The notes below the pieces were generated by a model, which was given only the letters and a program-made list of their open reading frames with translations, did no database searches and was not told the origin of the DNA. The position numbers and the translations under genes are program-made. Positions 33,614 to 42,361 of a stretch of 50,273 bases of DNA are shown here, one piece after another; the first letter of the stretch is position 1; each line of letters opens with the position of its first letter. Source of the stretch: Enterococcus_G camelliae (GTDB lineage Bacteria; Bacillota; Bacilli; Lactobacillales; Enterococcaceae); assembly GCF_042685105.1 (NCBI RefSeq), contig NZ_JBHUMO010000012.1:1-50273 (forward strand), read 5' to 3'.

Positions 33614-35770
33614 TTACCCTTCTTTCATGCTAGGTACAACGTTGGTCAATTCGATAATCGTTTGTTTTGGTTTGCGAACGATTTGATAAATGAGATAAGC
33701 AAGAACAATTAAACTCAAGAAGGTTTGAAATCCTAAGCTTCCTCCTTCAAACAGAACATGACCCAATTGATATGTCACAAAGCTCACTAAATATGCTAGT
33801 CCACACTGATAGCCAATTGCTGTTAACGTCCACTTTACTGTGCCCATTTCTCGGCGAATGGCACCAATGGCCGCAAAACAAGGGGCACAAAGTAGATTAA
33901 AAACTAGAAATGAATAAGCTGCGACAGGCGTAAAGTCTGCATGTAACAATGACCAGACTTCTTTCCCATTATCTGAAACAGATCCTAAATGTCCATAAAG
34001 AATCCCAAACGTTCCAATAACATTTTCTTTGGCAACCAAACCAGTAATCGTTGCGACAGCCCCTTGCCATACACCCCACCCAAGCGGTTTGAATATAGGA
34101 GAAATCACACCTCCAAGAGTCGCGAGCATACTTTGATCTCCCGGTACTTCTTGTAAGGAAAAATTAAACTTAAAGGTAAACCAAATAACAATTGTTGAGA
34201 CAAAAATAATGGTCCCTGCTTTTTTAACAAAGGCTTTTGATCGTAAAAACGTTTGATTCAAAACACTTCTTACTTGTGGTAAATGGTAAGCTGGTAACTC
34301 CATAATAAAGGGAGCAGGGTCTCCTGCAAAAAGTCGCGTTTTCTTTAAAGCAATCCCCGAAAGAACAATGGAAGCAATCCCAATAAAATAAGCTGACGGT
34401 GCTACCCAACTTGCTTTTGGAAAAAAGGCTCCCGCAACCAAGGCAATAATTGGCAACTTCGCTGAACAGGGCATAAAAGTCGTAATCATCACCGTTAAAC
34501 GCCGGTCTTTTTCGTTTTCAATCGTTCGACTCGCCATTACCCCTGGCACTCCACATCCCGTGGCAATCAACATTGGAATAAATGATTTTCCTGAAAGACC
34601 AAACTTGCGGAAAATACGATCCATCACAAAGGCAATGCGCGACATATACCCACAATCTTCTAAAATCGCTAAACATAAAAACAAAACAATTAATTGCGGT
34701 AGGAAACCAAGCACTGCCCCGACACCAGCAATAATCCCATTAATGATTAAATCTTGCATCCACGTAGCAACTTGCCAATGGATCAACGTTTTTTGTACAA
34801 AATCTGGTACGAGTGAACCAAAGAGAACATCATTAACCCAGTCCGTTCCAAATCCACCAATTCCTTGAATAGCTAGATAATACATCCCCCACATAACTAA
34901 TGCAAAAATAGGCAATGCTAGTATGCGATGAGTCACAATATGGTCAATATGGTCGCTTACCTTCAGAAAGTGGTTTTTTTCATCGACCATGCACAGTGCA
35001 ATGAGTTTTGTTATGAATTCATAGCGTTCGTTGACAAGAATTGCATCGCTACTATCTTGAAAAATCTTTTCAGCAATCGCAATGATTTCTTCGATTTCTT
35101 TTTGTTGTAGACGACTTAAATTTAGTTCATCAATGGCTCTTGGATCTCTTTCGAAAAGCTTGATTGCATACCATCTTGTTTGACTTGGACAAACTGTATT
35201 TCCTAATACATCGCTTATTTCATCTAAAGCAGCCTCTAATCTTGCATCGTACGAAGGATAATGAACCGTCTGATGATCTTCCTCCACGACATGAAGGGTG
35301 GTTTTCATCAATTCATCGATTCCTTGTTTCTTTATCGCACTGATTCCGACAACTTCCACACCCAATCCATAGGAAAGTTTTTCAAGATTGATTGTCCGGC
35401 CATTTTTTTTCATTAAATCCATCATATTCACCGCTACAACAACGGGAATCCCTGTTTCCATTAATTGCGTGGTTAAATATAAGTTGCGCTCAAGGTTTGT
35501 TCCATCGACTATATTGATAATAGCTGTAGGATGATCTTGCAATAAGTAATCGCGAGCAACAATTTCTTCTGGCGTATAGGGTGCCAACGAATAAATACCT
35601 GGGAGATCTTGAATCATCACCTGTTTGTTTTTGCGGTAGCTACCTGATTTGCGTTCGACTGTTACCCCCGGCCAATTACCAACCGATTGTGTCGCTCCAG
35701 TTAGTAGATTAAACACACTGGTTTTGCCACTATTCGGATTTCCCGTTAAGGCAAGTTGCAATTTGTTCAT
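33614..35770 (-). CDS. feoB: Ferrous iron transporter B
   Basis: A 718-residue GTPase-coupled Fe(II) importer. The N-terminal G domain has GNPNSGKTSVFN (G1), GVTVERKSG (G2), DLPGIYSL (G3), VVAVNMMDLM (G4) and ISAIKKQG (G5), followed by the helical GDI-like domain to about residue 260. The membrane part has two Gate regions, with CGVPGVMASR and FMPCSAKLPIIAL and the second GTIIFVSTIVIWF / GLVAKENVIGTF. It starts inside the feoA stop (ATGA overlap), so the two are translationally coupled. Confidence 0.97.
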   Translation of the reverse strand: MNKLQLALTGNPNSGKTSVFNLLTGATQSVGNWPGVTVERKSGSYRKNKQVMIQDLPGIYSLAPYTPEEIVARDYLLQDHPTAIINIVDGTNLERNLYLTTQLMETGIPVVVAVNMMDLMKKNGRTINLEKLSYGLGVEVVGISAIKKQGIDELMKTTLHVVEEDHQTVHYPSYDARLEAALDEISDVLGNTVCPSQTRWYAIKLFERDPRAIDELNLSRLQQKEIEEIIAIAEKIFQDSSDAILVNERYEFITKLIALCMVDEKNHFLKVSDHIDHIVTHRILALPIFALVMWGMYYLAIQGIGGFGTDWVNDVLFGSLVPDFVQKTLIHWQVATWMQDLIINGIIAGVGAVLGFLPQLIVLFLCLAILEDCGYMSRIAFVMDRIFRKFGLSGKSFIPMLIATGCGVPGVMASRTIENEKDRRLTVMITTFMPCSAKLPIIALVAGAFFPKASWVAPSAYFIGIASIVLSGIALKKTRLFAGDPAPFIMELPAYHLPQVRSVLNQTFLRSKAFVKKAGTIIFVSTIVIWFTFKFNFSLQEVPGDQSMLATLGGVISPIFKPLGWGVWQGAVATITGLVAKENVIGTFGILYGHLGSVSDNGKEVWSLLHADFTPVAAYSFLVFNLLCAPCFAAIGAIRREMGTVKWTLTAIGYQCGLAYLVSFVTYQLGHVLFEGGSLGFQTFLSLIVLAYLIYQIVRKPKQTIIELTNVVPSMKEG

Positions 35771-36237
35771 GCTTCGTCAATCCTTTCCATCAGAATATAG
35801 GCTGCTTCTTCTTTTCGTAACGTTAAGTCATATCCACGTAATTTCACTTCAATCGGATCCCCTAGAGGAGCCAGCTTTTTCACGGTGATGGCCACATTCT
35901 TTGTCACGCCCATGTCCATTAAACGTCGGCGAACAGCACCTTGTCCGTATAAACTAATGACTTTCCCAGTTTCACCGACAGTCAACTGATCAAGCGAGAG
36001 CCATTCATTGTGAGCAGTCTCTTCAACCACCTCAATTTGGTTAAGTACAGCAACTTCCAAAGCAACTCTGGTATTTTGGACAGAAACAATTCCACTTTTT
36101 TCATCCCTTTGGACAACCATGACACGATTTCCTTTGCTTATCCCCAATCGTTGCAAGTGTAAGCGGATAGATTCACTTATTGTTACGTTATTCACTTGAT
36201 ATTTTACACCAATTTCACAATTTTTTAATGTCGTCAT
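35767..36237 (-). CDS. feoA: FeoA protein with two tandem FeoA domains
   Basis: A 156-residue cytosolic SH3-like protein that works with FeoB. The usual FeoA is about 75-80 residues; here two copies are joined. The first, about 1-72, has LHLQRLGISKGNRVMVVQRDE and RVALEVAVLNQIEV. The second, about 80-156, has LTVGETGKVISLYGQGAVRR, RLMDMGVTKNVAITVKKLAP and LRGYDLTLRKEEAAYI. It is first in the feoA-feoB-small Cys-rich protein operon, with a Fur box and a good promoter 60-110 nt upstream. Confidence 0.94.
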   Translation of the reverse strand: MTTLKNCEIGVKYQVNNVTISESIRLHLQRLGISKGNRVMVVQRDEKSGIVSVQNTRVALEVAVLNQIEVVEETAHNEWLSLDQLTVGETGKVISLYGQGAVRRRLMDMGVTKNVAITVKKLAPLGDPIEVKLRGYDLTLRKEEAAYILMERIDEA

Positions 36238-36300
36238 TTGGCTTACAAACTCCTATTTTCTTCTTTATAAATAGAGAAAAAAATCTTCTCTTATTAATAT

Positions 36301-36346
36301 TGAGAATCATTATCATTAATGTATACCTATTTGAATAGTCTGTCAA
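36301..36346 (-). promoter_or_regulatory. Fur box and promoter of the feo operon
   Basis: On the minus strand TTGACA (36341-36346), 17 nt, TACATT, followed immediately by TGATAAT-G-ATTCTCA (36301-36315), a 7-1-7 Fur box with one mismatch placed at the transcription start. Confidence 0.75.
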
Positions 36347-36460
36347 TTTTTGTTTTTACTTTTTTCTTCACAAGAAAAAAATGTTTGACTAATTTTTACT
36401 AATTTCAAATGGCTACCAGTGTTGAATTAGCAAGCTTTCTTCTATTCTTTTCATTAAAAA

Positions 36461-36508
36461 ACACAACAAATAGTGTTATATCGAATTCACAAACACAATA
36501 TATAGTAT
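36461..36508 (+). promoter_or_regulatory. Tandem NrdR boxes upstream of nrdHEF
   Basis: ACACAACAAATAGTGT (36461-36476) and ACACAATATATAGTAT (36493-36508) both resemble the 16-bp NrdR consensus. Their starts are 32 bp apart, close to three helical turns, the usual spacing of cooperative NrdR sites. Confidence 0.8.
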
Positions 36509-36515
36509 ATTTGTA

Positions 36516-36544
36516 TTGACATTTCTCCATTCCTACCTTAGTAT
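36516..36544 (+). promoter_or_regulatory. Promoter of nrdHEF
   Basis: TTGACA (36516-36521), 17 nt, TAGTAT (36539-36544). The nearer NrdR box ends 7 nt before the -35. Confidence 0.65.
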
Positions 36545-36583
36545 TTTCTCATACGATACTTTTGGGTACTGGAGGAAAAAACA

Positions 36584-36811
36584 ATGAATGTAAAATTATT
36601 TTCTAAAAACAACTGCATGCAATGCAAGATGGCAAAACGCTTTTTAACTGAAAATCATGTGACTTTTGAAGAGATTAATATAGATGATCAACCAGAATTT
36701 ATTGACTACTTGAAAGAACAAGGATTTCAAAGTGTTCCTGTCGTTCTCTCAGACGCCTCTTCAGCAATTATTGGCTTCCGACCAGATCAACTACGTCAAT
36801 TAGCAAGCTAA
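36584..36811 (+). CDS. nrdH: Glutaredoxin-like protein NrdH
   Basis: A 75-residue thioredoxin-fold electron donor for class Ib ribonucleotide reductase. The redox motif CMQC is at residues 11-14, and the family motifs FEEINIDDQPE and SVPVVLSD with the cis-Pro are present. GGAGG precedes the ATG. It is first in the nrdH-nrdE-nrdF operon. The usual nrdI between nrdH and nrdE is absent and lies near 7.5 kb instead. Confidence 0.94.
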   Translation: MNVKLFSKNNCMQCKMAKRFLTENHVTFEEINIDDQPEFIDYLKEQGFQSVPVVLSDASSAIIGFRPDQLRQLAS

Positions 36812-36847
36812 TTCACAGAACAAATCACGAGTTTATCCATTCGAGTT

Positions 36848-36886
36848 GGATTTGTCGGTCAACTGACGCGCAAATCCTTCTTTTTG
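36848..36886 (+). terminator. Intercistronic hairpin between nrdH and nrdE
   Basis: GGATTTG-tcg-GTC-aact-GAC-gcg-CAAATCC (36848-36877) is followed by TTCTTTTTG. It could be a partial terminator or an mRNA-processing barrier that lowers nrdE/nrdF relative to nrdH. Confidence 0.45.
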
Positions 36887-36915
36887 TTTAAAGAAAAAGA
36901 AAAGGTTGTGTTTTC

Positions 36916-39075
36916 ATGAGTTTAAAATCATTAGGCGATGTTAGTTACTTTAAGTTAAATAATGAAATCAATCGCCCCGTAGATGGACAAATCCCTCTAC
37001 ATAAAGATAAAGAAGCCTTGGCAGCATTCTTAAAAGAGAACGTCGAACCAAATACAAAAACGTTTGCATCTGTTCATGACAAGTTGGCTTATTTAATAGA
37101 AGAAGATTATCTAGAAGAGGCATTTATTGCCCGCTATCAACCAGAGTTTATTGAGCGCTTGTATGCTTTTTTGACTGAACAATCATTTGAATTCCACTCA
37201 TTTATGGCCGCTTATAAATTTTATTCTCAATACGCCTTGAAAACCAACAATGGTGAAGAGTATTTAGAAACCTACGAAGACCGGGTAGCATTTAATGCAC
37301 TTTACTTTGCAAACGGTGATGAAGAATTAGCATTAGCTCTCGCGGATGAAATGATTCATCAACGCTATCAACCTGCTACACCAAGTTTTCTAAATGCTGG
37401 TCGTAAACGACGTGGAGAATTAGTCTCTTGCTTTTTAATCCAGTTGACAGATGATATGAATGCTATCGGAAGAGGAATCAACTCTGCTTTACAATTGTCT
37501 CGTATTGGTGGTGGTGTTGGCATTACCTTATCAAATTTACGCGAAGCTGGCTCCCCAATTAAAGGCTATGAAGGAGCTGCAAGCGGCGTGATGCCTGTCA
37601 TGAAATTATTTGAAGATAGTTTTAGCTATTCAAACCAACTGGGGCAACGTCAAGGAGCTGGTGTTGTCTACTTAAACGTTTTTCATCCAGATATTATGGC
37701 CTTTCTTTCTGCCAAAAAAGAAAATGCTGATGAAAAAATTCGGGTCAAAACACTGTCGTTAGGTGTCTTAGTGCCAGATAAATTTTATGAATTAACCCGT
37801 AAAAATGAAGAAATGTATTTGTTTAGCCCTTATAGCATTGAACGCGAGTATGGCATTCCTTTTTCTTACTTAGATATCACTGAAAAATATGATGAATTAG
37901 TGGCTAACCCACGGATTCGCAAGACCAAAATCAAAGCCCGCGATTTAGAAAATGAATTGTCAAAATTGCAACAAGAGTCCGGTTATCCTTATATCATTAA
38001 CATTGATACAGCGAACCGTGCCAACCCAGTTCACGGGAAAATTATAATGAGTAACCTTTGTTCAGAAATTTTACAAGTCCAAGAACCTTCTGTCATAAAT
38101 GGCAAACAAGAATACGAGGTGCTTGGTACCGATATTAGTTGCAATCTTGGATCAACCAATATTGTCAACTTAATGAGTAGTCCTGATTTTGGTCGTTCTG
38201 TTCGGACGATGACCCGGGCGTTAACGTTTGTCACCGATGCATCTGACATTGATGTTGTGCCATCTATTCAAAACGGAAACCATCTAAACCATACGATTGG
38301 CCTAGGTGCTATGGGATTGCATAGCTACTTTGCTAAAAATCATATGGAATACGGCTCACCAGAATCAATTGAATTTACCGACATTTACTTTACACTTTTA
38401 AATTATTGGACATTAGTGGAAAGCAATGCAATTGCGAAAGAACGAAAAATGGTCTTTCATAACTTTGAAAAATCTCGTTACGCTGATGGAAGCTATTTTG
38501 ATAAATACATCTCAGGTGCCCATATGCCTGCTTCAGATAAAGTAAAAGGTCTTTTTGAAGGTATTTTTATTCCAACAGGGAACGACTGGCAAATGTTAGC
38601 AGAAGCGATCAAAGAAGATGGTTTGTACCATCAAAACCGTTTAGCAGTGGCACCGAATGGCTCAATTTCTTATATCAATGATACTAGTGCAAGCTTGCAC
38701 CCCATTACTCGCTTGATTGAAGAACGCCAAGAAAAGAAAATCGGCAAAATTTACTATCCGGCAGCTTACTTATCAAATGAAACAATTGGTTACTACAAGT
38801 CAGCCTACGATATGGATATGCGCAAAGTCATTGATGTTTATGCCACCGCACAACAACATATTGATCAAGGGATGAGTTTGACCTTATTCCTACGTTCTGA
38901 TATTCCAGAAGGTTTATACGAATGGAAAACAACCACAAAACAGACCACACGTGATTTGAACATTTTGCGCCATTATGCTTTCCATAAAGGTGTGAAGTCC
39001 ATTTACTACGTTCGAACGTTTACCGATGATGCAGAGGAAATTGGTAGCAACCAATGTGAAAGTTGCGTTATCTAA
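36916..39075 (+). CDS. nrdE: Class Ib ribonucleoside-diphosphate reductase, alpha subunit
   Basis: A 719-residue catalytic subunit that reduces ribonucleoside diphosphates to deoxy forms. Visible are TPSFLNAGRKRRGELVSCFL with the first active-site Cys (about 156-175), LSRIGGGVGITLSNLR (about 194-209), NLCSEI with the radical Cys (about 380-385), NGSISYINDTSASLHP, and the C-terminal swinging arm NQCESCVI with the CxxC that NrdH reduces. The short N-terminus lacks an ATP-cone activity domain, as expected for NrdE. It is co-transcribed with nrdH and nrdF. Confidence 0.97.
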   Translation: MSLKSLGDVSYFKLNNEINRPVDGQIPLHKDKEALAAFLKENVEPNTKTFASVHDKLAYLIEEDYLEEAFIARYQPEFIERLYAFLTEQSFEFHSFMAAYKFYSQYALKTNNGEEYLETYEDRVAFNALYFANGDEELALALADEMIHQRYQPATPSFLNAGRKRRGELVSCFLIQLTDDMNAIGRGINSALQLSRIGGGVGITLSNLREAGSPIKGYEGAASGVMPVMKLFEDSFSYSNQLGQRQGAGVVYLNVFHPDIMAFLSAKKENADEKIRVKTLSLGVLVPDKFYELTRKNEEMYLFSPYSIEREYGIPFSYLDITEKYDELVANPRIRKTKIKARDLENELSKLQQESGYPYIINIDTANRANPVHGKIIMSNLCSEILQVQEPSVINGKQEYEVLGTDISCNLGSTNIVNLMSSPDFGRSVRTMTRALTFVTDASDIDVVPSIQNGNHLNHTIGLGAMGLHSYFAKNHMEYGSPESIEFTDIYFTLLNYWTLVESNAIAKERKMVFHNFEKSRYADGSYFDKYISGAHMPASDKVKGLFEGIFIPTGNDWQMLAEAIKEDGLYHQNRLAVAPNGSISYINDTSASLHPITRLIEERQEKKIGKIYYPAAYLSNETIGYYKSAYDMDMRKVIDVYATAQQHIDQGMSLTLFLRSDIPEGLYEWKTTTKQTTRDLNILRHYAFHKGVKSIYYVRTFTDDAEEIGSNQCESCVI

Positions 39076-39117
39076 AGAGCCATCAATGAACGAAAGAACG
39101 ATCAAGGAGTGAATAAC

Positions 39118-40083
39118 ATGGCAGATACCTATTATGAGGCAATCAATTGGAATGAAATCGAAGACATTATCGACAAATCAACATGGGAAAAACTAACGGA
39201 ACAATTCTGGTTAGATACTCGTATCCCTCTCTCAAATGATTTAGATGATTGGCGTAAATTAAGCGAAGAAGAAAAACTATTAGTTGGTCACGTATTTGGG
39301 GGACTAACTTTATTAGATACGCTTCAATCGGAAAATGGGATTGATCAGCTACGAAAAGATGCGCGGACTCCACATGAAGAAGCTGTTTTAAACAATATTC
39401 AATTTATGGAGTCTGTTCATGCCAAAAGTTATTCGTCGATTTTCAGTACCCTTAATACCAAAAAAGAAATTGAAGAAATCTTTGAATGGACCAATACCAA
39501 TCCTTACTTACAAACCAAAGCCGAAAAAATCAATGAAATCTATAAAAATGGAACCCCTCTTCAAAAGAAAATTGCTAGCGTCTTTTTAGAAACGTTCCTT
39601 TTCTACTCAGGTTTTTATACCCCACTTTACTATCTTGGAAACAATAAATTAGCCAACGTTGCTGAGATTATCAAGTTAATTATTCGTGACGAATCCGTCC
39701 ATGGAACTTATATCGGTTATAAATTCCAATTGGGCTTCAACGCATTGCCAGAGGAAGAACAAGCTTCTTTAAAGGATTGGATGTACAACTTATTATTTGA
39801 GCTGTATGAAAATGAAGAAAACTACACCGATGAACTGTATGGTGAAATTGGTTGGGCTGAAGAAGTCAAAGTCTTCCTACGATACAATGCCAATAAAGCC
39901 TTAATGAATATGGGGCAAGATCCTCTATTTCCTGACGGTGCCAACGATGTCAATCCAATCGTGATGAATGGTATCTCAACTGGGACAAGCAACCATGACT
40001 TCTTTTCACAAGTCGGCAACGGCTATCTACTAGGCTCAGTCGAAGCAATGAAAGATGAAGACTATCTTATCGGCTTTGATTAA
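39118..40083 (+). CDS. nrdF: Class Ib ribonucleoside-diphosphate reductase, beta subunit
   Basis: A 321-residue radical-generating subunit with a dimetal site. Metal ligands and radical Tyr can be read in TLLDTLQSENG, NIQFMESVHAKSYSSIF (Glu, His), FLFYSGFYTPLYYL (radical Tyr region), and LIIRDESVHGTYIGYKFQ (Glu, His). The C-terminal DEDYLIGFD binds NrdE. The ATG at 39118 sits 8 nt after AAGGAG; an in-frame GTG at 39109 abuts the ribosome site and was rejected. It is the last gene of the operon, before a strong terminator. Confidence 0.97.
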   Translation: MADTYYEAINWNEIEDIIDKSTWEKLTEQFWLDTRIPLSNDLDDWRKLSEEEKLLVGHVFGGLTLLDTLQSENGIDQLRKDARTPHEEAVLNNIQFMESVHAKSYSSIFSTLNTKKEIEEIFEWTNTNPYLQTKAEKINEIYKNGTPLQKKIASVFLETFLFYSGFYTPLYYLGNNKLANVAEIIKLIIRDESVHGTYIGYKFQLGFNALPEEEQASLKDWMYNLLFELYENEENYTDELYGEIGWAEEVKVFLRYNANKALMNMGQDPLFPDGANDVNPIVMNGISTGTSNHDFFSQVGNGYLLGSVEAMKDEDYLIGFD

Positions 40084-40097
40084 TCCCCCATCTCTTT

Positions 40098-40149
40098 AGT
40101 GGTGCATCAGCAATTGCTTTTCTATTGCTGATGCATCACTATTTTTTTT
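40098..40149 (+). terminator. Terminator of nrdHEF
   Basis: A 17-bp stem with one mismatch (AGTGGTGCATCAGCAAT / ATTGCTGATGCATCACT) is followed by eight T. Confidence 0.9.
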
Positions 40150-40202
40150 AATCTCGTAGCAACTAGCCAATTCACCCATTCTTTGCTACACTAAATTGGA
40201 AT

Positions 40203-40281
40203 AGAACATTTGGGGTGCCCAGAGGCTGAGAACATACCCATTGAACCTGATGCAGTTGATCCTGCCGAAGGGAAATGTTAG
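40203..40281 (+). promoter_or_regulatory. TPP (thiamin pyrophosphate) riboswitch aptamer
   Basis: All THI-box parts are present in order: outer stem AACATTT/AAATGTT, GGGGTGCCC, GGCTGAGA, TACCCATTGAACCTGATGCA, and the closing CCGAAGGGAAATGTT. It controls the M20 hydrolase gene that follows. Confidence 0.95.
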
Positions 40282-40307
40282 GAAGAACCTATCCTTTTTG
40301 CTGTCTC

Positions 40308-40356
40308 GCATCCCTCTTTGCTTCTATCACTAGAAGAAAAAAGGGATGCTTTTTTC
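40308..40356 (+). terminator. Expression-platform terminator of the TPP riboswitch
   Basis: GCATCCCT (40308-40315) pairs with AGGGATGC (40342-40349), with an inner CTTCTA-tcac-TAGAAG hairpin, followed by a T-rich tract. The AAAGGAGG of the gene begins 7 nt after it. TPP binding should favour termination. Confidence 0.85.
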
Positions 40357-40377
40357 TTTGTAAAAGGAGGACATACT

Positions 40378-41664
40378 GTGAATAACGACGAACAAGAACG
40401 CCTGTTGCTCGCAACACTGGAGCAGACGCAAGAACAGCTACTGACTATCCTAGAAAGATTGGTGGGATTTCACACAGAATCCCCACCCGCTCGGAATACA
40501 AACGAGCTGCAACTGTATCTGAAAGAGACTCTTGAAAAGCTGGATTTTACGGTGGAAACTGCGCCGTTTTATAGGCAGGATACATTGCTTTGGGCTACAA
40601 AAGAAGGCACGGATCCTGAGCATTACCAAAGCTTAATCTGGAATGGCCATGTCGATGTCGCTGCACTGGAGTCACTCGCTAACTGGCAGACCAATCCGTT
40701 TGAGTTGGTAAAGAAAGGCTCTCGGCTATTTGGACGTGGAGTCAGTGACATGAAAGGATCGGTTGCGTGTGTTATTTGGTTAGTACAAACCTTTCATCAA
40801 TTGAAGATTCATTTGCCAGGCACTCTCCTTTTGCAATCCGTTGTAGGGGAAGAAGCAGGCGAAGCTGGGACCAAAAAATTACTCGAATCTGGTCAAACAG
40901 CAGACTTTGCAATTGTTGGTGACACGAGTGATTTACAGTTTCAAGGTCAAGGTGGCGTCATTACTGGCTGGATTCAATTGAAAAGCCCCGAAACCTTTCA
41001 CGATGGCAATCGGATGAAGATGGTACACACTGGTGGAGGACTTTTTGGTGCCAATATGATTGAAAAAATGACCATCCTGATTCAAGCGTTACAGACTCTG
41101 GAACGACATTGGGGCATTATGAAGTCCTATCCTGGATTTGAGCACGGGACAAATACGATTAATCCCGCCTATATTGAAGGTGGGATTCATCCCGCATTTG
41201 TGCCGAACAATTGCCGGCTATGGATTACTGTCCACTTCTATCCAAATGAATCGATTGAACAAGTGACAAGTGAAATTGAAGCACACATTCTTGCCACAGC
41301 CAAAGCAGACCCGTGGATGAAAGAAAATCTCCCTACATTTGAATGGGGTGGTGAATCCATGCTTGTAGATAAAGGAGAAGTCTTTCCGCCACTAGCACTT
41401 GATCCTACCCATCCAGCAATGCTTGAATTGGCCAAAAGTCATGAAGCGCAAACAGCATCAAAACCCACTACTACCATGTCTACATCTGTTTCCGATGGTG
41501 GATGGTTTGGTGCCTATGACATTCCAGCTGTGGTATATGGACCTGGTGAATTATTGCAAGCACACAGCGACAACGAATCCATTGAACTGGACCAATTACT
41601 TACCTACAGCAAAATACTAGGAATCTTCCTATTACGTTGGCTTTCCACCAAGAAGACCGTGTGA
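40378..41664 (+). CDS. M20-family deacylase, probable formylaminopyrimidine deformylase (YlmB-like)
   Basis: A 428-residue zinc amidohydrolase of the ArgE/DapE/ACY1 (M20) family. Metal ligands are in NGHVDVAAL (His91, Asp93), GVSDMKGS (Asp124), GEEAGEAGT (catalytic Glu158 and ligand Glu159), GDTSD, and the terminal LLQAHSDNES (His). The dimerisation domain is in the middle. The start is GTG 40378, 7 nt after AAAGGAGG. TPP-riboswitch control plus M20 membership points to YlmB, which deformylates formylaminopyrimidine in salvage of degraded thiamin. No other thiamin gene is adjacent, so the exact substrate stays an inference. Confidence 0.82.
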   Translation: MNNDEQERLLLATLEQTQEQLLTILERLVGFHTESPPARNTNELQLYLKETLEKLDFTVETAPFYRQDTLLWATKEGTDPEHYQSLIWNGHVDVAALESLANWQTNPFELVKKGSRLFGRGVSDMKGSVACVIWLVQTFHQLKIHLPGTLLLQSVVGEEAGEAGTKKLLESGQTADFAIVGDTSDLQFQGQGGVITGWIQLKSPETFHDGNRMKMVHTGGGLFGANMIEKMTILIQALQTLERHWGIMKSYPGFEHGTNTINPAYIEGGIHPAFVPNNCRLWITVHFYPNESIEQVTSEIEAHILATAKADPWMKENLPTFEWGGESMLVDKGEVFPPLALDPTHPAMLELAKSHEAQTASKPTTTMSTSVSDGGWFGAYDIPAVVYGPGELLQAHSDNESIELDQLLTYSKILGIFLLRWLSTKKTV

Positions 41665-41683
41665 ACAATCCTTAACCAAAAGA

Positions 41684-41730
41684 AAAAAACTTTCAGACCC
41701 GAGAATCTCACTCAGGTTTGAAAGTTTTTT
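41684..41730. terminator. Terminator between the M20 hydrolase and the DUF6506-like gene
   Basis: AAAAAACTTTCA-G-ACC pairs with GGT-T-TGAAAGTTTTTT. A- and T-runs on both sides serve both convergent genes. Confidence 0.85.
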
Positions 41731-41744
41731 ATAAAATTATCTGA

Positions 41745-42053
41745 CTATAGAGCAAAAAGATCGTCGCCACTCTTATTGTCTAGACCTGGGTGGATGTCAA
41801 AGCGAACCACACCCACTGCTACGTCTTTCGATAAGACCCGTTTAATCATTGCCGTTCCCTCAACACCAAAACCACCACATAACTCAATTGCCTTAATTCC
41901 TTCTTTTTCAAGTTCCGTTGCCGCTTTGACCGCATCAACATAATCCTTGACACCAACTGTCGTCAAATTGACTTGAGGTGTATGAATCGTTGACCGATCC
42001 TTTTGATAGTCTGCTTCAGGTGCTAGAAAAATAAATGCTGCTTCTAATGCCAT
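41745..42053 (-). CDS. DUF6506-like small protein
   Basis: A 102-residue soluble protein: MALEAAFIFLAPEADYQKDR, then TIHTPQVNLTTVGVKDYVDA, then GIKAIELCGGFGVEGTAMI, and VAVGVVRFDIHPG. The pattern of beta strands with a Cys-Gly-Gly turn fits the uncharacterised DUF6506 family found in Firmicutes; function unknown. The ATG at 42053 lies 7 nt after AAGGAGG. A longer in-frame reading (to 42194) has no ribosome site. It appears to stand alone, downstream of the reductase pair but separated from it by about 110 bp. Confidence 0.7.
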   Translation of the reverse strand: MALEAAFIFLAPEADYQKDRSTIHTPQVNLTTVGVKDYVDAVKAATELEKEGIKAIELCGGFGVEGTAMIKRVLSKDVAVGVVRFDIHPGLDNKSGDDLFAL

Positions 42054-42166
42054 AATCATTCCTCCTTCATTTAAGAAAGCGTATTCATATTCCACTTTTA
42101 GTTTAGCACAAATCGAAAAAAAAAGAAGGATTTCCCCCTCTTTTGTGAGAAAAAAAGTATGAAACG

Positions 42167-42361
42167 CTACTCTCCCCATTGATTTGGTGACCATAATTCA
42201 CCATCTAATTGTCCTCTAGCCTGTTCGATTCTTTTTCCTTGTTCCATTAGTAAGTCTCTTGCAGCAAATAACAGCGCTTTTTGCTTATAATCTTTGCTTT
42301 CTTGCGCCAATTGCACCAATTGTTTTGCTAGCCACTCAGCTTTTGTTTCCAATTGACTCAC
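42167..42361 (-). CDS. Small helical protein coupled to the reductase gene
   Basis: A 64-residue charged, helix-forming peptide (MSQLETKAEWLAKQLVQLAQ then ESKDYKQKALLFAARDLL). It carries no domain that I recognise. Its ATG overlaps the stop of the upstream reductase (ATGA), which supports real, coupled translation. It may be an accessory or partner of that enzyme, but this is only inferred from position. Confidence 0.6.
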   Translation of the reverse strand: MSQLETKAEWLAKQLVQLAQESKDYKQKALLFAARDLLMEQGKRIEQARGQLDGELWSPNQWGE

